DNA of 64,000 nt from an uncultured Bacteroidales bacterium (lineage in GTDB: Bacteria; Bacteroidota; Bacteroidia; Bacteroidales; UBA3824): contig CALFIU010000129.1 of the NCBI GenBank assembly GCA_937877455.1, positions 8,829 to 72,828 of the forward strand, written 5' to 3'. The translations under genes were made by a program, and so were the position numbers. The notes beneath the pieces are model-generated. The model ran no database searches and was not told where the DNA came from. It saw only the letters and a program-made list of their open reading frames with translations. Below, piece by piece: positions 54,501 through 62,911 of this stretch. Positions within the stretch are counted from its first letter, which is position 1. Every line of letters starts with the position of its first letter.

Positions 54501-56110
54501 AAAACCTTCAATTCTACAAAGAAACTGGAAGACAAGAAGAATATGCCGACACATGTTGGCAAATGGCTGTCGTTCAAAACCGACTTCATAACCAAAATGA
54601 ATTTCTAAAATATTATAACATAGCAAGCGAAATTTATCAAAAAAATAAAATCTATGGCAAAGCTGGCGACATACTCATGGAAATTGGTAGAATTTTTAAT
54701 TATAAAGAAGAATTTAAAAATGCAAAAGAACACTTTCTAAAAGCTACTCTCGAATACTCCAAAATTTCTGCACTAGAAAAATTAGCCGCTGCATACTGCG
54801 ATGCCGCATACTCTGCCAAATTAGACGACAACATTAACGAAACCATAAAGTATGCTAACATAGCAATAAATTATATAGAAAATTCTTCTGCAAAAAACAC
54901 TTCTCTACATTCTAAAACTCTTATCGCATTGGTAGGTTGTTACAACGCTAAAAAACAAACCAATTTGATGGTAAGCACATTTGAAACTGCAATAAAAATA
55001 TTGGAAAACGAATGTGCAAAAAATGACAACATAATGGTAAAACATGACCTTCACACAGCATACATTAATGGTGCAGAAATGATGCAAGAAAACAATTTGT
55101 TCAACTTGGCTGAAAAATACCTTTTGCGCGTAATAGACTTCTGTAAAACCGAAAATTTTAAAAGTATTTTAGCCAACGCACAAGAACGACTTGGCTTACT
55201 ATACGAAAAATTAGGACGACTAAAAGATGCTCTCGTCAACATAAATGCTGCACACTCCTTTTACAAACAATTCGACGATGAAGAAAACGCAATAATCGAC
55301 ACACTTAAAGTTATGGCTCGAATAAACCAAAAATTAAAAAACTACAACGATGCGTGTGAACAATACACAAAAACTCTCGAATTGCTCGAAACATTTGACG
55401 CACAACAAGAAAGAGCCGAAATTTCCAACGAGTTGGCATTATGTTACAAACATTCTGGTGATTACATCAAATGCATAGATACTTACAAAAATGCAATAAA
55501 ATTATATCACGAAACAAATCAACAAGATAAAGCAATAGAAACTGAAATAAAAATTGCATCTACATACCTCGAAAAAGGCAAATACCAAGAAACAACAGAA
55601 ACCATACAAAAACTTTTGAAATACATCAAAACACACAAAAACGACGACTTGGAAATAAACGCCTTGTTAATATTAGCAAAAACATATTTCAAAACAGGTA
55701 AATATCCAGATTGCATCGATAAGTTCTTTATGATTAACGAAATAATTATACCAACCGACAATTGGATAAAATTAGCCGAAAATTATTACGAACTTAGCAA
55801 AACATTGGCGCATCCTGATTATTTACAATCTCAAACAACATACAACGGAAAAACCGCTATGTTATGGCAATTTGCCGACGAATATTTACAACCCGTAATA
55901 AAATTGGGCATACAAACTGGCAAAAAAAGCCTTTGCATCGATGCTTTTGAACTTCAATCTGAAATATACATCAATACCAACAACACCGACAAAGCATTAG
56001 AATCGTTGCAAAAAGCATTGAATGTTGCAAAAGAAATTGACGACTCAAAACAAATAGACTCAATACAAACAAAAATTGAAGAAATAACCCAAAAACCATA
56101 CTCAGATTAG
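51557..56110 (+). CDS. Giant TPR protein with a degenerate STAND-like ATPase head
   Basis: 1517 residues, no signal peptide or membrane segment, so cytoplasmic. Residues about 5-330 resemble the AAA/STAND NTPase fold: a P-loop position NRPGSGITT (35-43), in which the Walker A lysine is Ile 41 and the first Gly is Asn, and a Walker B-like strand LIIVFEHSEYFD in which the usual Asp is Glu 131. A winged-helix-like region may follow. From about 415 to 1500 there are more than 20 TPR units (for example GCYKQTMLYAEKLL, GNYPKAADFLHRAIIIDQ, KEYDKAIDLYQKAE), many of the AYNNLGxxY type. This looks like a signalling or scaffold protein that may bind but not hydrolyse nucleotide. It is a single gene, 8-9 kb from the CHAT operon. 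Confidence 0.75.
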   Translation: MNKNNLIGTNITSAVLKQAYENTLTGNGSSFWVYNRPGSGITTMIDNMLKDIVNDGKHIAASYDGQILRKNRNAFDPMRGILAKLNGRNPDDEHDCSLFMPNVTATDQALLEFDKRIRKVASTMPLIIVFEHSEYFDIQDLEVILRFMDLLCKKNAPILLFLTTNPFVQNTWINQIAGWSCENKTREMQSMLIDYIDEAYMDDVTGFRKRYNEPMLPLHNMADVLEYMNLRFEKNNFNQQLYSSLFEDSNGNIGWLKEFINLSILNGDIKNINDTWQFVNYANIKKPRKYLQLLTERLKVYASIANQLDKIQFNSQDTKYSFWKNFIQSNGLNLIKFIDKTILRRDLYTPEEFATCKQLISNIHNQADAFKQHYSTETFDEEKLEYIIQISNQIAKIETEVKNCVKFLKEIKESQALPSSSMAQSNQKFQNARKLNKSAEKLLETKQYFAAIKKLLQAESELRYYYGNDNNAAIESCTTYTNLAKAYHWLGCYKQTMLYAEKLLENAQKCNNDNYQAEAYILIGRSCYRMADFKTAIEKYNKALTIAQNANLNNQIAKCSNLKSLAHIMVGEFDIALDLLNKSIKQNQEISNQEGLISTQTNLGSYYRLIGETKKSTTALELAESMVINTNNNKLLAKLYNSIGLTYCAEFNWQDAQTYFHSALEIYTLSGDHVNIANCYNNFGIMYSDRGNYPKAADFLHRAIIIDQTLDNMPQLATSYDNLGIVLTACGDYNNAYRFLKKSLAISTNLNNQLAMSQTFTNIGNLLLVKQEYDNAMEYFEKALEIDTKFNLWNSILADYNNIGNILFYQKEYDKAIDLYQKAENMAQDKDDKKSLAAVYNNLGNIYYDIEQYQLSENYYLLALTINQNIKDQPGEALNLSNLAAVYLTTNKIKKSIEYITQAIKIDEKIKDNLKLAQHNENLGDIFSQIREYDNAEKCYFKSLDIYNTLKMEDEIARCQNALSFCYENTNRMDKAIEILNKNLQFYKETGRQEEYADTCWQMAVVQNRLHNQNEFLKYYNIASEIYQKNKIYGKAGDILMEIGRIFNYKEEFKNAKEHFLKATLEYSKISALEKLAAAYCDAAYSAKLDDNINETIKYANIAINYIENSSAKNTSLHSKTLIALVGCYNAKKQTNLMVSTFETAIKILENECAKNDNIMVKHDLHTAYINGAEMMQENNLFNLAEKYLLRVIDFCKTENFKSILANAQERLGLLYEKLGRLKDALVNINAAHSFYKQFDDEENAIIDTLKVMARINQKLKNYNDACEQYTKTLELLETFDAQQERAEISNELALCYKHSGDYIKCIDTYKNAIKLYHETNQQDKAIETEIKIASTYLEKGKYQETTETIQKLLKYIKTHKNDDLEINALLILAKTYFKTGKYPDCIDKFFMINEIIIPTDNWIKLAENYYELSKTLAHPDYLQSQTTYNGKTAMLWQFADEYLQPVIKLGIQTGKKSLCIDAFELQSEIYINTNNTDKALESLQKALNVAKEIDDSKQIDSIQTKIEEITQKPYSD

Positions 56111-56120
56111 TATAAGGAGT

Positions 56121-56167
56121 ACAAAAAAATAGACACAATTAATTACTAATCGCGTCTATTTTTTTGT
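56121..56167. terminator. Bidirectional terminator between the TPR gene and the beta-galactosidase gene
   Basis: A 14-bp stem (56121-56134 with 56154-56167) with flanking A and T runs built into the stem, 19-nt loop, between convergent genes. Confidence 0.8.
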
Positions 56168-56186
56168 TTTTCCTAAACCCTTTTAA

Positions 56187-59100
56187 CTACCTCTGAGGAC
56201 AAACTATATCAAAAGTAAACGAAAATGTGTTGGCAGCAATCCTATATTGTTTATGCGGCATTGCTCCCCACGAATCATCTCCACCAAGCCCTTGTTGCTT
56301 TAAATCTATACAAACAGAATAAAAGTCGTTTTCGGGCAACTCATTTGAATGTATAGTTCCTCGCCATTGCTGCGTCAAATCCGCTATAGAATAAGGCAAA
56401 ACAGTAAAATCGAAAAATTGTTTAGTGTTAGAAACTTTAAATTTCAACACATTTCCACCATTGTCCGACATAGTCATATAACGGTTGTCGGTGCGACATC
56501 CATTTTCTTGAACACTTGGATAAGGATAATAAAGGTTTTCTGGTGTTGAAGAATAAATACCAATAAACGCCGACGACTTACGGTCTTGATAATTTTCATG
56601 AGGTCCACGACCATACCATTCTATTTTATTCAAATCCTTTACCACATGAAAGTTAACACCAAAACGCGGCAAGTCGGGCAAATCGCGTTTTTCTGTATTT
56701 AAAGCTTCCGTAACACGCATCACCCCTCCTGGAAGCATCAAATAACTCATTGTAATAGTTCCCGCTGACGATGGCAAAACATAAACTGCCGTTATCAAAA
56801 AGCCTTCTTTGCTTTCCGTTGTAACAAAAGATTTTAGTTTAAGACCATCGCTTGCATCTTTCCAAAACTTACAACGCTCAGGCATACGATTACCAAAGTC
56901 GTTATCAGTTGGTGCGCGCCAAAAGTTTGGTTTCACCACCGTTTTTAATATGTTTTGTGTACTATTATTAAGATACAATTCGTGCAAAAAACCATCGTTT
57001 TTGTAAAAAACAGCTTTTAAACCGCCATTTTTACATGTTATTGTGTTCTTGCCCTTTATAAACGAATCATTTTCCCACGCTCCCTCGGTATTTTCGTCCG
57101 ACATTGAACTATTGAGATGTAATTGCTCACGCGCAAGAACCGTTGAAGCAGGTACACATGTAAAATCTTTTTTGAGCGTAAAAACTATATTTACAAAATA
57201 TTCACTTCCAGTTTTACGTGTAATTTCCTTTAATTCTTTTGGAAGTATGTTTTTACGTTCTCCGGGTTTAACATCAAGACTTGGTATTTCAAACTTCTTG
57301 ATTTCTATACCGTTTTCCAACACCGAAAACGATATTTTAAATATATTAAGATTGGTAAAACAATAGTTATTTATAATGGTAATACTATCGTTATAAGGCT
57401 GCAACTTTACATCTACATATTGATAATAATACTTAACCTCTTCGAGAGCAGGATGTGGTGTTCTATCTGGATTAACAAGCCCATTCATACAGAAATTTCC
57501 GTCCGACGGCGTACCTTTTGGACCAAAATCACCACCCCAAGCCCAATAATTGCGACCCTTGTTGTCGGTTTGTAATATACCTTGGTCAACCCAATCCCAA
57601 ATAAAACCACCTTGCAACTGATATGAATTTTTCATAAGATTCCAATAATCACCCATATTGCCAGTGCTATTGCCCATAGAATGTTCATACTCACAAAAAA
57701 TCAACGGACGATCGTGCATTTGATTTTTAAAAGTAGTAAAATAGTCGTATCTATACATAGGGCAAATAATATCAGTGTTGTAATCTTCTTCTGCACGTTC
57801 GTAATGCACAGGACGCGACGGATCAAAGTTTTTTATCCAATCGTATCCTTCTTTAAAATTTTTACCATTTCCTGCCTCGTTGCCAAGCGACCAAATAACC
57901 ACCGATGCAAAATTTTTGTCGCGCTGTACCATTCGTTGTATTCTGTCGAGATGAGCTTTTTTCCATTCAGACTTATCGGCAAGCGTTTTTGCAGGATCGT
58001 AGCCTATACCATGAGATTCAACATTGGCTTCATCTACAAGATATATCCCAAGACTATCGCACAACCTATACCAAAATGGATCGTTGGGATAATGGCTTGT
58101 ACGAACTGCCGTTATGTTGTTGGCTTTCATCAACTTTATATCTTCAAGCATAGACTCACGACTTATAACATGACCAGTTTTTTGATCATGTTCGTGTCTA
58201 TTAACACCTTTTATATATACCTTTTTGTTATTTATCAACAAAACACCATTAACAATTCTAACACTACGAAATCCTATATTTTGACTAAAATATTGCGGAT
58301 TTTTTCCTGGTACCTGCACAAGAAAGACAACTTTATAAAGGTTTGGTGATTCATTACTCCAAAGTTCTACATCCTTAACTTGAAAAGTCATCTTTGTTTC
58401 ACCTACAGACTTTGCGTTTATTAGTTGACTTTGAAGTATGTTTTGGTTTACAAGTTTTTTACCTTTGTAAAGTTTTGCAATTATAGTATAATTTTGGTCT
58501 ATTTCTTCGTTATTGGCAATTGAAAAACTACAATTAAGTTTTCCATTTTTCAACTCAGCATCTAATTCTGGTTTTAACCAAAAATCTTTTAGATAAACTT
58601 TTGGACGTGCATAAATATGAATATCGCGTTCTATACCATTAAACCTAAAAAAATCTTGGTCTTCGAGATACGACGCACTACTCCATCTAAACACTTGAAG
58701 TACAAGCGAGTTTTCTCCACCTTTTTTTACCCAAGGTGTAATGTTAAACTCTGATGCAAGTTTACTATCAGTGGCATAACCAACTTGTTGTCCGTTTATC
58801 CATACATAACCCGCCGACCGCATACCATCTATACTAAGAATAATCTCCATATCGTCCCAATTGTTTGGAACAGAAAAAGGTATTCTATAACAGCCAACCC
58901 AATTGTTTTCGTATGGCACATTAGGAGGATTGGCGTTTGGAAAATCATACTGAACATTAGTATAAACAGGAAAACCATAACCATTCATCTGCCAATCGCC
59001 AGGAATAGGAATATTTTTCCAACCCGAATCGTCAAAATCTTTTACATAAAAATTTTCTGGACACATTCCGTAATTTTCTGCGAAAAAAAACTTGGCGTTA

Positions 59101-59312
59101 CCATTTAAACTAACATAATAATCAGATTTTTCTGTAAAATCATTTGCATCACCCTCATTAGAATAAGGGAAAAAATATGCATGCATATCTTCCCTATTAA
59201 TATTAGTTATCTCCTGATTATTTATTTCTTTTGGAAGTGTTTGCCCACACACAGAAACAAAATTGACCACCGAAAGAGCCATAGCTGAAAGCTTTATAAA
59301 AATATTTTTCAT
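56187..59312 (-). CDS. Exported GH2 beta-galactosidase (LacZ type)
   Basis: 1041 residues. Signal peptide ends near VCGQ (24), so it acts in the periplasm or beyond. Domain order: GH2 sugar-binding jelly roll (GDWQMNGYGFPVYTNVQYDFP and WINGQQVGYATDSKLASEFNIT), immunoglobulin-like domain, TIM barrel (GVNRHEHDQKTGHVISRESMLEDIKLMKANNITAVRTSHYP), a second Ig-like domain and the LacZ-type C-terminal domain. The acid/base is Glu 479 in SLGNEAGNG and the nucleophile Glu 541 in FCEYEHSMGN. It is not in a polysaccharide-utilisation locus here: no SusC/SusD or regulator is nearby. A -7 element (TATATTTG on the minus strand) lies at 59333-59340. Confidence 0.95.
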   Translation of the reverse strand: MKNIFIKLSAMALSVVNFVSVCGQTLPKEINNQEITNINREDMHAYFFPYSNEGDANDFTEKSDYYVSLNGNAKFFFAENYGMCPENFYVKDFDDSGWKNIPIPGDWQMNGYGFPVYTNVQYDFPNANPPNVPYENNWVGCYRIPFSVPNNWDDMEIILSIDGMRSAGYVWINGQQVGYATDSKLASEFNITPWVKKGGENSLVLQVFRWSSASYLEDQDFFRFNGIERDIHIYARPKVYLKDFWLKPELDAELKNGKLNCSFSIANNEEIDQNYTIIAKLYKGKKLVNQNILQSQLINAKSVGETKMTFQVKDVELWSNESPNLYKVVFLVQVPGKNPQYFSQNIGFRSVRIVNGVLLINNKKVYIKGVNRHEHDQKTGHVISRESMLEDIKLMKANNITAVRTSHYPNDPFWYRLCDSLGIYLVDEANVESHGIGYDPAKTLADKSEWKKAHLDRIQRMVQRDKNFASVVIWSLGNEAGNGKNFKEGYDWIKNFDPSRPVHYERAEEDYNTDIICPMYRYDYFTTFKNQMHDRPLIFCEYEHSMGNSTGNMGDYWNLMKNSYQLQGGFIWDWVDQGILQTDNKGRNYWAWGGDFGPKGTPSDGNFCMNGLVNPDRTPHPALEEVKYYYQYVDVKLQPYNDSITIINNYCFTNLNIFKISFSVLENGIEIKKFEIPSLDVKPGERKNILPKELKEITRKTGSEYFVNIVFTLKKDFTCVPASTVLAREQLHLNSSMSDENTEGAWENDSFIKGKNTITCKNGGLKAVFYKNDGFLHELYLNNSTQNILKTVVKPNFWRAPTDNDFGNRMPERCKFWKDASDGLKLKSFVTTESKEGFLITAVYVLPSSAGTITMSYLMLPGGVMRVTEALNTEKRDLPDLPRFGVNFHVVKDLNKIEWYGRGPHENYQDRKSSAFIGIYSSTPENLYYPYPSVQENGCRTDNRYMTMSDNGGNVLKFKVSNTKQFFDFTVLPYSIADLTQQWRGTIHSNELPENDFYSVCIDLKQQGLGGDDSWGAMPHKQYRIAANTFSFTFDIVCPQR

Positions 59313-59332
59313 ATCGAAGTTTGTTTAATGCG

Positions 59333-59340
59333 CAAATATA
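59333..59340 (-). promoter_or_regulatory. Candidate -7 promoter element of the beta-galactosidase gene
   Basis: Reads TATATTTG on the minus strand, an exact TAnnTTTG match, 21 nt before the ATG. No -33 element recognised. Confidence 0.5.
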
Positions 59341-59342
59341 TC

Positions 59343-59385
59343 AAAAAAAATAAAAGCGGCGAAAAAAAATAAGTTTCCGCCGCTT
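59343..59385 (-). terminator. Terminator after the DUF2795 gene
   Basis: An 8-bp GC-rich stem (59354-59361 with 59378-59385), followed on the minus strand by the T run that corresponds to 59343-59350. It overlaps the upstream part of the beta-galactosidase promoter region, insulating that gene. Confidence 0.75.
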
Positions 59386-59438
59386 AAGGTTTTTAATAGT
59401 TCCTTTTTTACCAACTATCTAACAAAACCCATCGTGGG

Positions 59439-59660
59439 TTAGTATTCATCTTCGTTAAAAAAGAAATCATCCTTGCTCGGATAATCTGGCCAAATATCTT
59501 CAATACTTTCGTAAATCTCGCCATCGTCATCAATTTCCTGCAAGTTTTCAATAAGTTCGAGTGGTGCACCAGAACGAGTTGCATAATCTATAAGTTCATC
59601 TTTTGTTGCTGGCCAAGGCGCATCTTCCAATTTGGAGGCCAATTCTAAAGTCCAATACAT
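59439..59660 (-). CDS. DUF2795 small acidic protein
   Basis: 73 residues. MYWTLELASKLEDAPWPATKDELIDYATRSGAPLELIENLQEI matches DUF2795, a short helical fold found in many Bacteroidota with the same MYW(T/V)LELASxLEDAPWPATKDELID start. The tail is very acidic (PSKDDFFFNEDEY). Function unknown; presumed cytoplasmic. A minus-strand TATATTTG lies at 59704-59711, 43 nt before the ATG. Confidence 0.88.
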   Translation of the reverse strand: MYWTLELASKLEDAPWPATKDELIDYATRSGAPLELIENLQEIDDDGEIYESIEDIWPDYPSKDDFFFNEDEY

Positions 59661-59965
59661 AGCGTTATATATTAAGTGATCTTTGTTTTACGCAAAAAAT
59701 TCGCAAATATATACAATTTTTATTATGGCAAAACAAATTATTATTTTTTTTATTAACGGCAATATTTTTTTTTATTTTCAACGTTATCTATGCAAAATAA
59801 ACTACCCAAATTAGCATTTTTATGTACAAAAACTGCATTATGCACCCAAAATCCTATTTTTTGCGTCATAAATCCTAACCTCAAGGTTAAATTTTGCATT
59901 GTTTTGCACATAATTTAAAAAAACAATAAAAATTAATTTTTAACAATTTAAAAACAAAAAAAACG
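59661..59965. other. Divergent intergenic region
   Basis: AT-rich. It contains a minus-strand TATATTTG element (59704-59711) for the DUF2795 gene and the left copy of a direct repeat (59848-59908) upstream of the lipoprotein gene. No reading frame or terminator. Confidence 0.6.
59848..59908 (+). repeat. Direct repeat, copy 1, upstream of the lipoprotein gene
   Basis: 61 bp with two conserved blocks: a 31-mer that contains two AAATCCTA motifs (28 of 31 identical to 60952-60982) and, at exactly the same 48-bp offset in both copies, GCATTnTTTTGCA. The second block looks like a weak TAnnTTTG-type -7 element, so this may be a shared promoter or regulator-binding region. Confidence 0.6.
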
Positions 59966-60853
59966 ATGAAAAAATTTTTCACTTTTGCCGCAATGTTTGC
60001 ATTAATGACAAGCGGTGCAATGTTTGTTTCGTGTAGCGACGACGATGATGATCCAAAACCAGAAGAACAAACAACACAACAACAGACAACTGATGGTAAC
60101 ACAAACGATGGTAATACAAACGGTGGTAATACAAACGGTGGTAATAACAACAATGTATCTACCGACAAGTGGGCATCGCTAGTTAACGAAGAAGAAAAAG
60201 AATACGGTATAAATGATGACGGCTTATTTTACTACGGCACTCACACTTATAATATAAGTGGTGATATTACAGCCGACGCTCTTTCTTCAGCATCAGACCG
60301 TACAAGTTTATATTCACAAGTTACGTTTACAAACATACCTTCTGGTTACACCGAATTTGAAACCGTTTACAAAGAATATCTTGGGAAAGATGTCAACGGA
60401 GCAACAGCAATGCTTGTTATGGCAATGGAAATCTACGGACGCAACAACGAAACAGGCGAAAAATGTCTAAAACTAATAACCAATTCGTCAACAGCTTCGG
60501 AAGCTCTTCGCATTTTAAAAGACAGATACAGCACCAAAGAAAGCGATGGCGACGTTGCTCAACGATACATAGCTGCTGCATTACTTCAAGGCGCCACCCG
60601 CACAAACTCATACACTCCCGACGAACCATACACTATAAAATTTCAAGGAAGTGCCAACGCTCCACAGAATACAACTATTCCCTCATACGGCATTACATAT
60701 TATATCTATGCTCTCGGTGATGGTTGGGATACTAATCAACGTCAATGCTTTCAATTTTTGGAAGAAGACGAAACTCTTTTCGTTTGCTCAGGATTTCCAT
60801 CTTTCTATACACAATGCAAAACCATAAAAGGCGAATGGCAAGGACTTAAATAA
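59966..60853 (+). CDS. Putative lipoprotein with a repetitive Asn-rich linker
   Basis: 295 residues. Lipoprotein signal with Cys 23 in FVSC, followed by acidic SDDDDDPKPEEQ, then a linker encoded by four 15-bp tandem repeats at 60092-60151 (peptide unit DGNTN/GGNTN). The C-terminal domain (about 70-295) is unassigned: helices in the middle (VAQRYIAAALLQGAT) and a beta-rich end (YTIKFQGSANAPQNTTIP, TYYIYALGDGW). Single gene with its own terminator, flanked by two copies of a 61-bp direct repeat. Confidence 0.7.
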   Translation: MKKFFTFAAMFALMTSGAMFVSCSDDDDDPKPEEQTTQQQTTDGNTNDGNTNGGNTNGGNNNNVSTDKWASLVNEEEKEYGINDDGLFYYGTHTYNISGDITADALSSASDRTSLYSQVTFTNIPSGYTEFETVYKEYLGKDVNGATAMLVMAMEIYGRNNETGEKCLKLITNSSTASEALRILKDRYSTKESDGDVAQRYIAAALLQGATRTNSYTPDEPYTIKFQGSANAPQNTTIPSYGITYYIYALGDGWDTNQRQCFQFLEEDETLFVCSGFPSFYTQCKTIKGEWQGLK

Positions 60854-60879
60854 AAACAATAAATAACATAATAACTTAA

Positions 60880-60926
60880 CCACACACAACAACTATTAGA
60901 ACAATTGGCGTGTGTGGATTTTTTTT
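60880..60926 (+). terminator. Terminator after the lipoprotein gene
   Basis: Stem CCACACAC/GTGTGTGG (60880-60887 with 60910-60917), 22-nt loop, then eight T residues. Confidence 0.8.
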
Positions 60927-60951
60927 GCTCTTATTCTGCATTTTTGCTTTA

Positions 60952-61012
60952 AAAATCCTATTTATTGCACCATAAATCCTAAAATTTTTTACAAAAAACG
61001 CATTATTTTGCA
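60952..61012 (+). repeat. Direct repeat, copy 2, downstream of the lipoprotein terminator
   Basis: Second copy of the 59848-59908 repeat. It is followed by about 50 nt and then a terminator-type hairpin, with no gene on this strand, so it could drive a short untranslated transcript of about 80 nt. Confidence 0.55.
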
Positions 61013-61060
61013 GTGTAAGAAATAAAAAAGCTACCTAAAAAAGAACCTTTATATATTACT

Positions 61061-61095
61061 AAAAAACCACTGAAAAAAATCAGTGGTTTTTTAAT
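61061..61095. terminator. Bidirectional terminator downstream of thiC
   Basis: A 13-bp stem (61061-61073 with 61080-61092), 6-nt loop, with A and T runs at both ends. It terminates thiC on the minus strand and could end any transcript from the repeat at 60952 on the plus strand. Confidence 0.85.
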
Positions 61096-61116
61096 TTTTA
61101 GCATTTTTAGATTTTC

Positions 61117-62814
61117 TTACTTAGAACAGTCTTTAAGGCTATGAGAAATTTTTGCAGCACAGAAATTTGGTCCACACATGGTGCAATACTCTCCATCTTC
61201 ATGTCCGCCTGCCTTAAAATACGCGAGTGCGCGTTCTGGATCAAGACTAAGATTAAACTGGTCTTTCCAACGGAAATCATACCGAGCTTTACTCAAAGCG
61301 TTGTCTCGAATGGCAGCTCCGGGATGATTTTTGGCCAAATCCGCTGCATGAGCAGCCACTTTATAAGTTACCACGCCATTGCGCACGTCTTCTTTATCAG
61401 GAAGTCCGAGATGTTCTTTTGGCGTTACATAACAAAGCATAGCTGTACCAAACCAACCAATTTGAGCAGCACCAATAGCCGAAGTTATATGGTCATAACC
61501 AGGAGCAATGTCTGTAACCAATGGTCCCAAGGTATAAAAAGGCGCATTATGACATTTTTCTACTTGACGCTCAACATTTTCTTTTATCCTATGCATAGGC
61601 ACATGCCCAGGACCTTCGATAAAAGCCTGCACATTACGTTGCCAACAATGTTCAACAAGTTCGCCCATTGTGTCAAGCTCGGCATACTGCGCAGCATCAC
61701 AAGCATCTGCAGTACATCCTGGTCTAAGCCCATCGCCAAGCGAAATAGCTACATCGTATTGTGCAAGAATATCGCAAATATCATCAAAATGTTCGTAAAG
61801 GAAACTTTCTTTATTGTGAACCAAACACCAACGGCTCATGATACTTCCTCCGCGCGACACAATGCCACACAAACGGTTATCGGCCAAATGTACATTTTGC
61901 AAACGTATTCCAGCATGTATTGTAAAATAATCAACACCTTGCTCGCATTGTTCTATAAGAGTGTCTTTATAAATCTCCCAAGTAAGTTTGTCGGCATCAC
62001 CACCAACTTTTTCGAGAGCTTGATAAATTGGTACTGTGCCTACAGGTACTGGGCAATTGCGAATAATCCATTCGCGCGTTTCGTGAATATTGGCACCAGT
62101 AGAAAGATCCATCAAAGTATCGCCCCCCCACTTACAACTCCAAATTGCTTTTTCTACCTCTTCATCAATAGATGACGATGTCGCCGAATTACCAATATTA
62201 GTGTTTATCTTAACCAAAAAGTTTTTGCCAATAATCATAGGTTCTGCCTCGGGATGATTTATGTTGGCAGGTAAAACAGCACGTCCAGCAGCAATTTCCT
62301 GACGAACAAATTCTGGGGTAATAACGGTTTCTATGCCAAGTTGAGCGCAATTCATATTTTCGCGAATGGCAACATATTCCATTTCAGGAGTTATTATACC
62401 TTTTTTTGCGTAATACATTTGCGAAATTTCGCTACCCTTTTTGGCTCGCAAAGGCAAAGTTATATGTTCAAATCGCAAATTGTCAAGGGTATGGTCGTTA
62501 AGGCGCATTTTGCCATAGTCAGAAGAAATTTCTGACAGTTGTTCAACACCACCACGATCTAAAATCCACTTTTCTCTAAGCCTTGGTAAGCCTTTTTTTA
62601 AATCAACAACAACATCTGGGTCGCTAAAAACTCCCGACGTATCATAAATATAAACAGGCTGATTCTGCTCATATTTTTTTTCTCCATTTTCAACAATTAC
62701 AGTGGGCGTTAGGTTTACTTTACGCATACCCACCTTTATATCTTTAAAAATCTGCCCCGGCATATAAACTTTTTCGCTACCGGGATATGTTATCCGAGTT
62801 GTCTGATTTGCCAT
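61117..62814 (-). CDS. thiC: Phosphomethylpyrimidine synthase ThiC
   Basis: 565 residues from MANQTTR. An in-frame ATG at 62859 adds 15 residues that do not match the family. ThiC is a radical-SAM enzyme that turns aminoimidazole ribotide into the thiamine pyrimidine HMP-phosphate. Landmarks: MNCAQLGIETVITPEFVRQEIAAGRAVLPANINHPE, GNSATSSSIDEEVEKAIW, DYFTIHAGI, SRGGSIMSRW, SLGDGLRPGC, EGPGHVPMH, and the 4Fe-4S motif CTMCGPNFC near the C-terminus. It stands alone; other thi genes are not nearby, and no TPP riboswitch could be seen in the 97 bp between the start and the MITE-like element. Confidence 0.97.
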   Translation of the reverse strand: MANQTTRITYPGSEKVYMPGQIFKDIKVGMRKVNLTPTVIVENGEKKYEQNQPVYIYDTSGVFSDPDVVVDLKKGLPRLREKWILDRGGVEQLSEISSDYGKMRLNDHTLDNLRFEHITLPLRAKKGSEISQMYYAKKGIITPEMEYVAIRENMNCAQLGIETVITPEFVRQEIAAGRAVLPANINHPEAEPMIIGKNFLVKINTNIGNSATSSSIDEEVEKAIWSCKWGGDTLMDLSTGANIHETREWIIRNCPVPVGTVPIYQALEKVGGDADKLTWEIYKDTLIEQCEQGVDYFTIHAGIRLQNVHLADNRLCGIVSRGGSIMSRWCLVHNKESFLYEHFDDICDILAQYDVAISLGDGLRPGCTADACDAAQYAELDTMGELVEHCWQRNVQAFIEGPGHVPMHRIKENVERQVEKCHNAPFYTLGPLVTDIAPGYDHITSAIGAAQIGWFGTAMLCYVTPKEHLGLPDKEDVRNGVVTYKVAAHAADLAKNHPGAAIRDNALSKARYDFRWKDQFNLSLDPERALAYFKAGGHEDGEYCTMCGPNFCAAKISHSLKDCSK

Positions 62815-62911
62815 ATCATTCCATTTTTTAGAAAATACAAAATTAGTAATTAAAAACAAAAACTTAAAAAAATTTTTTATTCCATCCTATTTTTTTTATA
62901 TCAATCTACGT

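Noticed and set aside
57681..58349. Long plus-strand reading frame (222 codons) antisense to the beta-galactosidase gene
   Set aside because: It lies fully within a clear GH2 catalytic domain and its translation is Ile/Phe/His-rich with no family features, as expected of an antisense shadow.
61141..62175. 344-codon plus-strand reading frame antisense to thiC
   Set aside because: ThiC motifs on the minus strand cover the whole stretch; the antisense translation has low-complexity Ser/Ile/Phe composition and no start context.
62815..62911. Possible TPP riboswitch upstream of thiC
   Set aside because: The region is AT-rich and lacks the CTGAGA and ACCTGATCTGGATAATGCC elements; nothing similar is seen beyond the MITE either.
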